Shown: positions 23,053 through 34,229 of the stretch, one piece after another
How the letters are laid out: every line of letters begins with the position of its first letter
Position numbering within the stretch: position 1 is the stretch's first letter
From: Sycobia sp. Sy_11
Taxonomy: Eukaryota; Arthropoda; Insecta; Hymenoptera; Epichrysomallidae
DNA length: 64,000 nt
Direction: 5' to 3'
Assembly (NCBI GenBank): GCA_018907035.1
Contig: JACCIC010000027.1
Coordinates: 3,911,001-3,975,000, forward strand
Translations under genes and position numbers: made by a program
Notes under the pieces: model-generated
Told to the model about the DNA's origin: nothing
Databases searched by the model: none
The model's input: the letters and a program-made list of their open reading frames with translations, nothing else

Positions 23053-23580
23053 GCATACTTCCGTGCGTATCTCTGCAGGATGAAGAGGATTACCTCTTTG
23101 GAATACAAGTATTGAGACGATGCGGAACACATGTTCTTCGTATGCGATCATTGGACCGAGTTATGACTAGGGCTATAGACGAGGATAGGCGTGATGGCGC
23201 CAGGCAAGATGACGAGACGTATGCCAACGGAAGCAGACAGCTGGCGGAAAAATATGTTACGCATGTGCTTCAGAGCAAAAGAGTTGATGAATGTCTGGAT
23301 GATGGAAAGACTGTGAAGAGTGAATGCAGTTTCGAGTATGCATGGTATTCTAGGATGAAAAGAATGACCGTGAATGGACCACGTAAGCACTGCCGTCCAG
23401 ACTGAAGTAATGTAAATAACAGTTCCAGTCTGGTGTCGATGCAACATGGAGATATGTGTTTAGTGCGTAGTGACATGGGTTTTGTGTCGAGCCGCAATAT
23501 ACCAATGGCCATTCTACAAGATTATTCTTGCTGAACGGACATTAGAAATGCATAAATAGCATTCACAGACTCTAGAAACG
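23053..23580 (+). mobile_element. 5'-truncated R1-clade LINE fragment inserted in Maverick copy B
   Basis: The block matches the 3' end of the R1 element at 59.7-60.2 kb (opposite strand), from the C-terminal zinc-finger codons (CGATGCGGAACACATG) through the 3' untranslated region to the CACAGACTC end. It is about 525 bp, starts inside the ORF2 end, and lies in the gap between the protease and terminal ORF of copy B, where copy A has nothing similar. Truncation at the 5' side and an intact 3' end are typical of target-primed reverse transcription. A 97-codon frame across it (23,112-23,405) is a by-product of decayed ORF2 and UTR. Confidence 0.8.
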
Positions 23581-23761
23581 AACAAAAAATTTTCTCTAGA
23601 ATCATGATCTGTTCTTTGTACGGTTTCAGAGCAATAAATATTAAAGATCGGTCGTCAAAAAAACAGAAAATATTGTAACCGACATGTGCAGTTAAAAACC
23701 GGTGTAATCTTAAGCCGAATTAGCAAAAGACGCATCTGAAAAACAGCGTGTATGCAAGAGA

Positions 23762-24130
23762 AATGCATACGAAATACCACCAAATATGACTTTACAACGA
23801 ATAAAATTCGAAGCTACACATATGTGTATATTGCAAGCTCGCGAATGCATCAACGCTTAGCTCAGAATTGCAATAGAACACGCTAATATCATAAACAGTA
23901 TAATATAACTTATATCAAAATTTTTAATAAAATAACTGTTCAATGAGAAGCCAGAAGAATTAAAAACCATACATAGCGATGTTCTTGCTTTTAAACAATA
24001 CTGTTTTCTTCATAAGCATAACATTGAAAATTATGCTAAATCAAGTATGGAGATATTAGCTCGAAAATTCGACGTTCTAAATATTTTATTAAGTACATTA
24101 TTTGCTCAATCGTTATTATATAATAGCTAA
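23762..24130 (+). pseudogene. Maverick terminal ORF region, copy B
   Basis: It aligns with copy A 5,090-4,720 (inverted): TTGCAAGCTCGCGAATGC and GAAGCCAGAAGAATTAAAAA are shared. Stops and indels interrupt all frames. It shows that sequence downstream of the copy A frame (AATTTTAGCTCGAAAATTCG-type region) is also part of the element. Confidence 0.7.
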
Positions 24131-24300
24131 AAAAGTTAACAAAAATTAGGCGTCGTTTAAGAATTGTAATGTTTTTAATAACATGTATAATAATAAATAA
24201 ATTTTAAAATTAATTGAAACCAAATTTTACTGCATATTTATTTTACATTCACTTCATCTAATACTTTATTAACATTCACTTAACAACGGACCTATTTTTG

Positions 24301-24486
24301 TTAAGGCTTTTCATAGATTACGTGTTCTTGTGATGAGACATCGACCTCCGCAGAAAGATACTCCAATTTTTTTAGTTCATTTATTCTCGTTCCGGTGATA
24401 ATTAGAAGAAATATAGAAAATCTCTCATTTATATTGTACAAATTTCTACACGGTTCATAAATACATATTATGCAGACACGGTACAC
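24301..24486 (-). other. short frame with tyrosine-recombinase-like motif (weak)
   Basis: The 61-codon minus-strand frame contains FLLIITGTRINELKKL, which resembles box I of tyrosine recombinases (the TGxRxxEL pattern with the catalytic Arg). No box II (HxLRH) or catalytic Tyr is visible nearby, so the match may be chance. It abuts the end of Maverick copy B. Confidence 0.2.
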
Positions 24487-25234
24487 TAAATGATTCTGTT
24501 CTATCAGTTTTCATCAAAGATTTAATTCAAATAAGTTGTGGTTCTCTAGTGTAAAAAGGTATGTAGTTCGTAAGTTCAAAAAGGTTTTATTGAATGTCTG
24601 TCAAGTTCATGAACCGGCTTAAAGAACCAATATATTTGTTCAGCTCTATTTTATTAATTAATGGGTTATGTCTTAATAAATTCTACTCGAACAAATGTGT
24701 TAAATTTTATGTATATTTAATAATCATTTAATAAGTAATACTTTTATGTTAGTAAATGGATTTAAATGAAATGTCCACATATTACAACTTTACTTCTCTC
24801 TTCTCAGTGTAACGGTTCAAATTACCATTATTCGACGTTGAAGACATTAATCTTATAGATTGATCATCTAGATCGTCGGAAAGCTCTGCAAGGTCAACGT
24901 GCAATATTACTACAGAATGGATATCATAAATCTAATTAAAAGGGAGAAAATATCCGTCGTTGATGTACTAGAAACTATACTCCATAGGCGATTATTTATA
25001 GTTCCACACAAATCTGTTGAGACTTCAATTAAATTAAATTAAAAATAAATATGTATTATATTGATCTCAAACCCAAAAATAATATATGTTAAACTTTAGA
25101 TTTTCAAAGCCGTGTCTAAACAAGTAAATAGTCTCGCGCGACTAAACTCTCTCTATTTTCCGCCTTGTCCACGTCATAGTCCACATGCTAGATGGGCTTT
25201 GATCTCGCAAATCTAACAAAAATCCATTCTGAAT

Positions 25235-26470
25235 ATGACGTCATGGTCCAAAAAGCTCACTACTTTGGCGGACAACTTTCCAACTATCCCCACCACCTTT
25301 ATCGTCAAACGCAATTTGTTTAACATGGTCGTTCGTTCACCGAGGGTATTTTTAAGCCTTGTTGTTGTTGGCCGTAATCGATCATTTAATCTCTCGGCAC
25401 TCCTCGGGGTTCAACTTACTGTTGGGGTCGAATAAAGCGCGGAAACTCTCTCCCAGAAGCTCGGGCATTTTGATTCTCGATACTTCACCGATCTACGGTG
25501 GAAACACGATCCGTATAAGCATTCGTCATCTTCATAAGCTACTGATGAGCTTCTACCCTCTTGGTTGTGATTTTGTCATCTACTCCGACGATTTGAGTCT
25601 CGAGACGATCTGGTCCTCGCCGTTTATACCTCCGAGCTATCTCGCTGTTGTTCTGGTGGTTTAGGAGGGGTTTGTCTCGTAGATGCCTTGGAATTCATTG
25701 GTTTCTTCTACTCGGTCCGCACATTCGTTTCATAGTCATGACTTCAGTGGGCCCTGGTATAGCCGTTACCTCCTTGATTTTTGACTTCGTCCTGGGCTTC
25801 CTTCAAATTTGCTTAGGGCGTCTGTCACTGTCGGTCGATCCAACTCCTTTGCTCCGCACGTGCCGTGTGATGGACGCAACCTTACTCACCTTCATCCTAC
25901 TCATAGCGGACCGGTCCTCCGTGCTATCAATCGACGTTGGAAGCCAGGTTTGCATCATCTCATCGTCATCCTCGTCATGTCCAATACAAAGGCTGGACAC
26001 ATCTCTAACGAGGCTTCTACCGTCGCCGATCATCCGTTGATTCGAATATGTAAGGCACAAAACTCGACGACGCAGGTATTGCTGATCGCGCTGTGACATA
26101 GCCGATCGAAGATCTACCTCCTCTTATAGTCACTTCTCTTTGTTTGGGTCTATGACCATCTGGAGCAACTAATCCATCTGCAGACCTACCACGCACTTCT
26201 AGGTCTCCAACTGCAGTAAGGTCCCCGATTGCTTCATAATGCTAGTGATTATCATGACTCCGGGTCTCGTCACGATACGTTAGGCCGTTGATGCCGGTAC
26301 GGAACTTCCTACGGTATTTCAGGTAGTCGTGGTCACCCTCACTGCTATGCTAGGAACTGTCTTTATGCTAGACGATGATCGTAATTTCTCAAACGGATTC
26401 GCTCCTACCATCATTGGTGGTAATCCGAAACGGAGGTGGTGGTGGCGGGAGGAAAACCCAAGGTGCACGC
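25235..26470. other. GC-elevated, decayed coding-like region, family not recognised
   Basis: About 1.2 kb differs in composition from both flanks, with CpG-rich, balanced bases and long broken frames on both strands. The minus strand opens with Pro-rich sequence at about 26,430-26,460 and has a 98-codon frame at 25,803-26,099 (SLCIGHDEDDDEMMQ). Near 25,240-25,340 the minus strand reads KLRLTIKVVGIVGKLSAK, faintly like retroelement protease-region sequence. I regard it as an old gag/pol-like remnant, but without a firm motif. Confidence 0.35.
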
Positions 26471-26573
26471 ATATAGCAGAAAAATTCCTTGTTAAATTTC
26501 ATTTATTAGTTTCCTCTAAATCCCTTTATTTAGTCATTTGTAATTTCTACAATTATACAAAATTATACAAAAT

Positions 26574-27041
26574 TTGAAATTTCAAAAAAAATTTGAGGTG
26601 ACGTGCTCCGTTATTACAGGCCCGTCCGTAATGGAAGGATCTTGCCTTCGAAGACAGAAATTACAAATAGACCTGAAGAAAATAAATCTCAATCGAAATT
26701 TTCTTAATAGAAACAACCCCACCGACGCATGCACTCGAAACGGCTTATGTAACAAAGATGTTACAACGAGCGAGTCGGACGAATGGACGTTGATACCTTA
26801 CACAACGACGTCAATTTACTGCACGTATCCAGGTAACCATAATATTTTTGAAAATTCAGTAGAAACTGATCCATCAACTTCTCGGTTCGGGCCTGTGCTC
26901 ACACTGAACTCTGTACATCAACAACACATTTTTATTAAATTTGTCTCACGTACAACCTTTTACGTACAACAAAATTTTGTTGACCAGCTGGAGATAAATA
27001 TAAAAAAAAGAGAAAAACTACTTAAAACTAACTCTACTTAA
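26574..27041 (+). CDS. unrecognised 155-codon open frame
   Basis: The frame is open for 155 codons in AT-rich DNA where stops are otherwise frequent, and its composition is complex. Visible features: a basic N-terminal third (RRQKLQIDLKKINLNRN), a Cys pair region (ACTRNGLCNKD), a Ser/Thr-rich middle and a charged C-terminal end (NIKKREKLLKTN). There is no membrane segment and no motif I know. Start is taken at the first ATG. It could be a piece of a transposon gene; it lies just right of the GC-elevated block. Confidence 0.35.
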   Translation: MKFQKKFEVTCSVITGPSVMEGSCLRRQKLQIDLKKINLNRNFLNRNNPTDACTRNGLCNKDVTTSESDEWTLIPYTTTSIYCTYPGNHNIFENSVETDPSTSRFGPVLTLNSVHQQHIFIKFVSRTTFYVQQNFVDQLEINIKKREKLLKTNST

Positions 27042-27354
27042 AACAAAAATTTCAAATTGAAATCGTGTGAACTTAGTGAGATTATTTCACAGAACCAAAA
27101 AATAACTCTTTCAAGAAATATCTCAGAAAAAAAAACAAGCATCTAATTTTATATTAGTCCGAAATTTTGATCAGTCTGCTATAGTCACAAGTTTTTTTTT
27201 CATATCGGCCGAAAAATTGTCATCATAAACTACCCCAAAATTTTTGATCTTCTGAATTCATAAATCCTTGGCAAAATTTTTTTCAACATTTCTCCTTTTA
27301 AAATAATCGTCCAAATAATCCATACACAAGAAAGTCAAAATTACATTCCTTTCA

Positions 27355-27650
27355 TAAAATTTTATTTTATTAAACTGTATATGCTGTTATTTTTAGGTAT
27401 CTTTATAAAATGAACTTAGCTATTTGTTTGAATGATCCATTGTTTGAAACTATAATTGCGTTATATGATTTACTTTTTGTGAATCTATTTCGATATGTTT
27501 CAGAAAAATATTTTGTATAAATATTATTCTGGTATATGGACAATTTTTTGTTTTGCCATGAAAAGGTTTACAATATAATTATATATATTTGTATTTTTGT
27601 ATTTTTGTCTTAATATATTTCTCAATTTAGAAAAATTTTTGTATAAAATT
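27355..27650 (-). repeat. AT-rich dispersed repeat, copy 3
   Basis: The inverse complement matches 16,493-16,760, including CTAAATTGAGAAATATATTA and the ATATACCAGAA block. Confidence 0.75.
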
Positions 27651-27873
27651 GTCTATGTCTATGCTGCAAGACCTTAATAACGTATTATTAACGACTCCTA
27701 AATATGAAGACATTAATAGCGAATCCTAACATTCGAGCAGGTCAAATAATTTGCGAATTTTTAAATAAATCTAACCTTTGTATAAAATGAACTATTATCT
27801 TATGCTGAAAAACACATAGAATTATGTATCGTAAATTCAAAGTTCGAAACTATTAATTATATCAGATGCAATG

Positions 27874-27874
<1 letters not shown>

Positions 27875-27919
<45 letters not shown>
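27875..27919. repeat. (TA)n microsatellite
   Basis: Uninterrupted TA run. Confidence 0.95.
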
Positions 27920-27925
<6 letters not shown>

Positions 27926-28029
27926 TCTACAAATGTTTTAGAGATTGTTTTTCTCCAAATCTATCTATATGAACTGCAAAATTAAAGTTAAAATAGGTTG
28001 ACTTAAAAACTATATAGATAACGGATCCG

Positions 28030-30200
28030 AATAAATTAAAAATAAAAAATCAAATTTTGAAGTGTCAAGAAAAGTATGTAAAATTAAAATAGTTATTAAA
28101 TTAATAAATATTTTTATCAATATTACAGTTATTTAGATAAAAGACATTAGATAACGAAGCAGCTCATACAAGAGAACTATCGAACATTTTACCACAGTTG
28201 TATTGATGCTGTGTTTAACGAAATTAGACAAAAATATTATATTATTGGACTGAGAAAGAGTTGGGCGTATGGTTTCCTCGTTTAAGTACTCGCACAATTT
28301 ATTTCGAGATATCGTATTCTTTAAGTTCAGAATCTGCAATATAAATAAATGCCGCACATAGGCAAAGCATGGGGGCGATTGATTAAATCCGTGAAAGTCG
28401 CTACGAATGTAATACTAAAGGAACATACACCCACCTACGAAATTTTGTAAATAATTTTTGCAGAAAACTCACAAACATGCCTGTGCAGATCCCCGCGACA
28501 AAAAAAACATTGACGCTTCATCATTTTTTAACCGGAATTTCGTTAGGTGAGATAAAATTACGATATCATTTACAACATTTGTGTTTGCCTAAATAATAAC
28601 GAATAGCTCAACATTTTGTTAATGCGGTTTGAAAGCTCCGTATTGCGAGACTATCTTCCTAATTTTATACAAAACGAAAATTTTGTGAATCTGACAAATC
28701 TTTAGAAATAGGTAATATCGTACTTGATGTGAATTTGAAAAGTCCGCGTAACAGCTACAAAAAAGGTACTAACAAGTGTTTTCTGATAATAAATATAGAA
28801 GTTAAGATAGCAGAAGTACACGTATCAATGGGTGATTATAAGCGACTAAATCATTAGATTATTAAGCACGAATGAAGTTCAAAATTAAATTCATTTCATA
28901 GAGAGGCAGATATGCTACGTATAGAATTATTAGATATGATAAGTTTAATTGCGTATAAATTAATTATAAAATAAGCGAATTATTTAGAAATAATATTTAA
29001 GTCTGTTAAAATAGGACATAAAGATTACTTGGAAAGATGTTGTGAACAATGTCATAAATAACATAAACATCAAACATCAGTATGAGCAGAATCATAAATA
29101 ACTCAACAACACATATGAAGTGGCCGAAAATTCTGACGCTACAAGAAACGTCATCGCCAAAAGGATATTTATGTATTTATAATATAAGGAGCCCGTGTTC
29201 GGGAAGTATTAATTAATAAGTTTACGTAAATTTATTTAAGATAGTTTAATATAACATAGAATTATTTTCAATATTATTAAATAGCAATAGTTTGATCTTA
29301 TATAGAACATTATAGTTCTAAACTTCCAGATTTTATGCAAGAGAGATTTAGTATTCAGGTTCGCTTGTAGCCTCGAAGAAGAAAGATTTTAATCAATCTA
29401 ACACGCTGATTCGTGAGATAGGCTTCGCCTCAATTACCATTGCCCGGACGGATCCTTAGAAGGCATATTGTTTCAATTAGCGTATGGATAACTGTAATCA
29501 ATCTTTGGTGCGATTACATTTAAATATAACCATTGACATGTTTTCTAATTTTATAAGTTAAAATAAAGTGTTATTTTCCCCGATGTGCTGAAAAAAGTTT
29601 CAGTAATTTAGAGAATCAAAAAAGAGAAAAAAAAATATATTTAAATACAATAAACATCTTTCTTAAATATCATGGTTACAAACATAATAATATTAGCTGC
29701 GACTAATCGTATATGCATAGACCTATCATAAATTAGAAAGGCAAGGACATGCATCTTTGATTATAATTAATAGTATTATTTAGTGCGCACTACATATAAA
29801 CAATATTAATGTAAGTATTGAATTTATTTAATATATTAGTAATGTAATTGCAGTTACTTAGTAATGTAAGTGCATTGAATATTCTAGTTAGTGAGCTACA
29901 AAAAGATTTTTTTTATTGAATTTAATGCACAATAACTGAGAAACTTTGCCGTAGTCTCTGTTATGACCTTTTATTACTATGATAATTAATTATCATAGAT
30001 AATACTGAAGAAAAGATGCATCCAAAAATACAGTAGAATTTTATGATATTTGCATATAAAAAAGTACATGAAAATATTTAAATTTAAATAATAAAAATAC
30101 TACTCTAATAATTGGCTAAATTACTAGCAGATTTTTCATGTTCTATTATATAAAGGGATTACAAATCGGATCATTGAAATAGTCAGATGACTTGTTAGTG
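28030..30200. other. AT-rich stretch without recognised gene
   Basis: Short frames only; the longest is 74 codons on the minus strand at 28,133-28,357, with no motif. No transposase, RT or structured repeat was recognised in 2.2 kb. Confidence 0.55.
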
Positions 30201-30218
30201 ATGAAGAAAAGCAGAATA

Positions 30219-30275
<57 letters not shown>
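30219..30275. repeat. (TA)n microsatellite
   Basis: TA run interrupted once by TG, ending at the perfect palindrome at 30,276. Confidence 0.95.
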
Positions 30276-30276
<1 letters not shown>

Positions 30277-30294
30277 ACCGTCGATTCGACGGTT
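30276..30294. repeat. perfect 19-bp palindrome
   Basis: AACCGTCGA-T-TCGACGGTT: two 9-nt arms around a single T, exactly at the junction between the TA array and a CpG-rich block. Confidence 0.9.
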
Positions 30295-30660
30295 GCGCAT
30301 TTCACATCGTTCGATAAATCGATATCGAACGCGATTTAAAGCGACGCTACGCTAACGTGCAACTCATACGACAGGAACAAGAAACACGGTCGAACCGCCG
30401 AGTTATGCAGACGTACTCCGAAACTGCTTGCGCGGAAACCATCTACGACGGAAAAAGAGAGAGAGAGAAGAAGAGAGACGAAAACACCGAATGTACCTTC
30501 GGTGTACACCGTATCAGCCACCGACGCCGGTGAGCATCTCTAGGGCACAGCAATAATCACGAAGAGCGCGAGGATGCGCAACCTGCCGCAGCATATTCAG
30601 TACAGGTAAGTCAACTTGATGGCATCTAAGGCGTCAGGCCGCAGCCGAGATGCCGCTCTC
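30295..30660 (+). other. CpG-rich block with possible first coding exon
   Basis: The composition changes sharply from TA repeat to CpG-rich DNA. On the plus strand an ATG at 30,574 opens an 11-codon frame (MRNLPQHIQY...) that runs into a consensus donor, CAG|GTAAGT, at 30,605/30,606. This looks like a 5' exon and promoter region, but no downstream exon was recognised. The minus-strand 61-codon frame at 30,336-30,521 is probably chance. Confidence 0.3.
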
Positions 30661-31389
30661 TAGCGCCGTTGTAGTCAAACAAGAGGAAATAAATATTAGG
30701 AGGAGTATATTAGTATGTAAATAGTAAAAGTATATAAAAAACTGACTCCCAATTTATTAGCGAGTTCTGCGTTTGAGCTAAGTTATAATAAAATAATGCT
30801 TGCAATGTTTCTATCTTCAAAATTTTTTGGTTGTTCAAAACATTGTTTGTTATTAACATCAGTATTTCAACGTCTAAACTGCTAAAACGACTCTTTACAT
30901 ATTATTAGGCTTGTTCGCCATAATGTTCTTGAAGCAATCTATAAGATTTTGCTACACTTTTTTTCAAATCAAAATAGTGCAAAAGGACATATCGAAAAAA
31001 CGATTTATCATGTTTCATTTTTCACTGACTAAAAAAATTATAATGTTTACTCAAATTATAGCGCCTGTTAACTGAATTTTATTGGAAACGTTAAAACTAA
31101 AAAATAATTAATAGATCCGACACATCTGACTTTTTTTACTACTTATGTTGCCATTTAAACCTGAAGATCGGAAACTAAGTTCTCTTAATAATTATATATC
31201 TAATCTAAAAAATTCTTTTAAGCATATTTTACCATATTAAGGAATTTCAAATCGTGAAGTCTAATAACCTATTTAATAAAAAATTTAAATAAAATATTTT
31301 CGAAAGTATTCATCAATATATTAACAGAAAATACATTATACATATATATATATAGACGTCCTGGTTATTCTATAGATATATATCTGAGC

Positions 31390-32230
31390 TTTTAATTTAT
31401 TTAGCCAGCTCAAACGCAGAAAGAACTCGCTAATAAATTAGGAGTCAGTGACAGAGCAGTTGGTAAACATTTACATACGATGGGAAAGATTCATAAAGAA
31501 GAAAAATGGGCGACACACGATTTCATCGTAAGTGCCATTATGAATCGGTACAACATCGTACTGTCTTTGCTTGCCAGAAAAAAAGAAGAGTTTTCTATGT
31601 CCACATCGACACCAAAACTGTGGAGCATTCACAGCTAAAAGGTGTTGCTGAGCATTTGGTGGCACCAAACCGGTGTACTATACTACGAGCTGCGAAAACT
31701 GAATGAAACCGTCACTGCTGAGGTATATAATGCATGACAACGCTCGGCTACATGATACGAAGGTCGTCAAAAACCATCATGTTGCAGCTCGAATGGGAAG
31801 TGTTGCCGCAACCAACGTACTCGTCAGACATAGCGCCTTCTGGTTACCATTTATTCAGATCGATGCAGCACGACCTCGTTGATACGCACTTCCGACATTT
31901 TCAAGAATTGTGAGAATTTGTGGATCATTCGATCGCCGCGAAACCGCCATCGTTCTTTAGTCATGGTATCGCCATATTGCCAAAAAGATGGGATAACGTA
32001 GCAGAAACTATTTTGATTAAGCTAACGTGTATCCATTGTCCATCATGAACGTTCTTTTTTCCTGAAAAAAGAGCGGAAACTTAGTTCGACTCCACATTTT
32101 CAAACAGTTGATGTTGAAAGTTGATTAAAATTTTTATATTGAGTTTTTATTTACATGATAATTGTACATAAAATCGGAGAATCTATCACTTCAATTACGA
32201 AATAAATTTTTTGGCCCAAATTTCGACGAG
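31390..32230 (+). pseudogene. mariner transposase relic
   Basis: Plus-strand pieces match a mariner: a helix-turn-helix region (QKELANKLGVSDRAVGKHLH, about 31,398-31,460), an ETWCL-type middle decayed, MHDNARLHDTKVVKNH (about 31,730) giving the second catalytic Asp, and SSDIAPSGYHLFRSMQHDLV near 31,830-31,875, where the third catalytic Asp is Gly. The N-terminus is missing, and deletions and stops break it. Confidence 0.75.
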
Positions 32231-33021
32231 ACCTATCTGGATCAGAATGTCCAATGTTAAGAATTGTATTTTTACAATTAACAATATAATCCTACGTAAC
32301 TAAAGACTCTAAGATTAAAAAATGTCTAGATTACATTTGTGACCTTGTCCATTACATATAAAGGCTAAAGCTGTTACTTTCTATCTGAAATGATATCCGT
32401 ACATTTTTATGTACAAGAATGCAGAAAAAGAGTAATGCTTATTATGAAGCTCATTTCCAAGCAATATTTCAGTTTTTACTATCAGCATGACCTAGAATCA
32501 AGAAGTGGAAATGGCTAAAATTTAATGTCTTTGGGGTATACGATTTTAGTCAGTACCATTACCTCTTACTTTCGTGTGTTTCATTACCGTAATCCCTTTG
32601 CTTCTCATCTAAAAAAATTACCGCGATGTAAAAATCAATTTAGGAGTTGTATATCGTGGATCTATGTATATGATTTTTATGAAAACGCGGCTGTAAAAAA
32701 TAAGCAATTATATCACGAGTAACGCCCAAATCAAACTGTAATAATCAGTATGAGCACCCGTATAGACAAAAGCTGGATTATGTCACAAAGGACATTTAGA
32801 TCAGTATTGCCTTAGTTTACCTTTCAAGCAAATCCCATAGAATAAAAACGTTGAAATTCACATTCTGCAATATGAACATATATGATGAGAATACCGAACT
32901 TCATGATTTCGACTTTTACATTAAACTATCTGATTTATAATATTTTTAATCAGAGTCATTTGACCAAATAAATTAATGATTGCTTCATTTCAGTTCCTAT
33001 CTTTCACGGACGAACGTCTAG

Positions 33022-33351
33022 TTTATAGTACAATCAGACGTAAACGATATTGGAGTTACGAAGAGGTTCTCTGCGGTTACGCAGAGAAAGTACGCAGTCT
33101 GGGCCATTAGAAAATATATGCCCTAGGTAGAGGCCTATCATCTTCGAATTGTTACGATCAGTTTATTTTGAAACCCTACGATGCCGCTTTTCAGGTAGAG
33201 AATTGGAAAGTGTGCCTAAATAATGCGTTAGATACTTTTATCAGATGGCAATGCGGATGCCTGAAAATGTGTCCTACTCAACGAAAAATTGATCCAGAAA
33301 TTAAAAGAGTCTGCTATATATACGTAGAGGATTATATTATAAATTATGGTA
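33022..33351 (+). other. unrecognised coding-like segment interrupted by a mariner
   Basis: One frame is nearly open (a single TAG) and has complex composition, including EVLCGYAEKVRSLG, DAAFQVENWKVCLNNALD and CPTQRKIDPEIKRVCYIYVE. It is Cys/Lys-rich and unlike the flanking AT-rich sequence. It stops exactly where the mariner at 33,354 begins. I cannot assign a family; an arthropod gene fragment is possible, or a transposon gene. Confidence 0.35.
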
Positions 33352-33353
33352 TA

Positions 33354-34221
33354 CGAGGATGACCCTGAAAGTACCTGGCCCAACAAATAAAACTCAAAAA
33401 TTTTGGAAAAAAATATATTTATTTTTCAACATAATTTCCTTTCAGCTCTATACACATTTCCCAGCGATGTTCAATAAATGCGATACCCTTCTTATGATAA
33501 GAATTATCAAGCTCCTAAGAATAGCCATTAACTGCTGACATCACCTCTTCATTTTTTGAAAATCTTTGACCAGCGAACAATTTTTTCAAGTTTGGGAACA
33601 GAAAATAATCCGAGGGAGCTAAATCTGTCGAATAGGCTTCATGAGATAGCAATTCAAACTGTAATCCTGATAATAACCGAAACATTTTCACGACGCTATT
33701 TTTGTTCCATTAGAGTAAACGCGACACCCATCTTGCGCACAGTTTTGCATTTCCAAATTGTCAGTTAACATGCGATGTACCGCACTGTTGGAAATGCCTA
33801 CTATGTTTGCTACCTCACGCACTTTCAGTCGTTGATTATCCAGTATCACTTTGTGGATTTCGTTAATATTTCTGGAGTCCCCAGCTCATTGTTCGTCTGC
33901 GTTCGCTGCGATGTTCGTCTTGGCAATTTGTATGGCCTCATTCAAACTCTGCTACCCGGAGTAGAATCTATTTTAGCTTTTATATTGGTTCGGTTGACGC
34001 CTTTCAAATAAAAGTATTGTATCACATAACCAATTTTTCCCATTTTTACAAATTCACTGAAAACGTTCACTATTAATGGCTGCCGAACAAATACTAAACA
34101 TCATAGCATCTTTAAACTTGAGATATATGCTTTATACATTGCGTACTTTCTAATACGGTGGTATTTTTGAGCAACTACCGCCACATCTAGGTCAGGCTAG
34201 GTACTTCGCGGACCACCCTCG
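33354..34221 (-). mobile_element. internally deleted mariner with terminal inverted repeats
   Basis: Ends are CGAGGATGACCCTGAAAGTACC (left) and the complement of CGAGGGTGGTCCGCGAAGTACC (right), each flanked by the TA target duplication (33,352-33,353 and 34,222-34,223). On the minus strand the helix-turn-helix part (RLKVREVANIVGISNSAVHR) is joined by a deletion to the C-terminal part (EVISAVNGYF, HRWEMCIELKGNYVE). At 868 bp it is shorter than a full mariner (about 1.3 kb) and not autonomous. Confidence 0.8.
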
Positions 34222-34229
34222 TATGCCTG

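Larger units (their letters stand above)
20880..24245 (+). mobile_element. Maverick/Polinton relic, copy B
   Basis: Plus-strand, highly decayed. Order: capsid-type segment (about 20,980-21,320), the late-type segment also in copy A (21,690-22,140), protease (22,143-22,500), an inserted R1 fragment (23,053-23,580), the Glu-rich terminal ORF region (23,762-24,130) and a shared 3' flank to about 24,245. It aligns with copy A (7,000 down to 4,600) in opposite orientation but is more damaged. No polymerase is seen in this copy. Confidence 0.75.
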
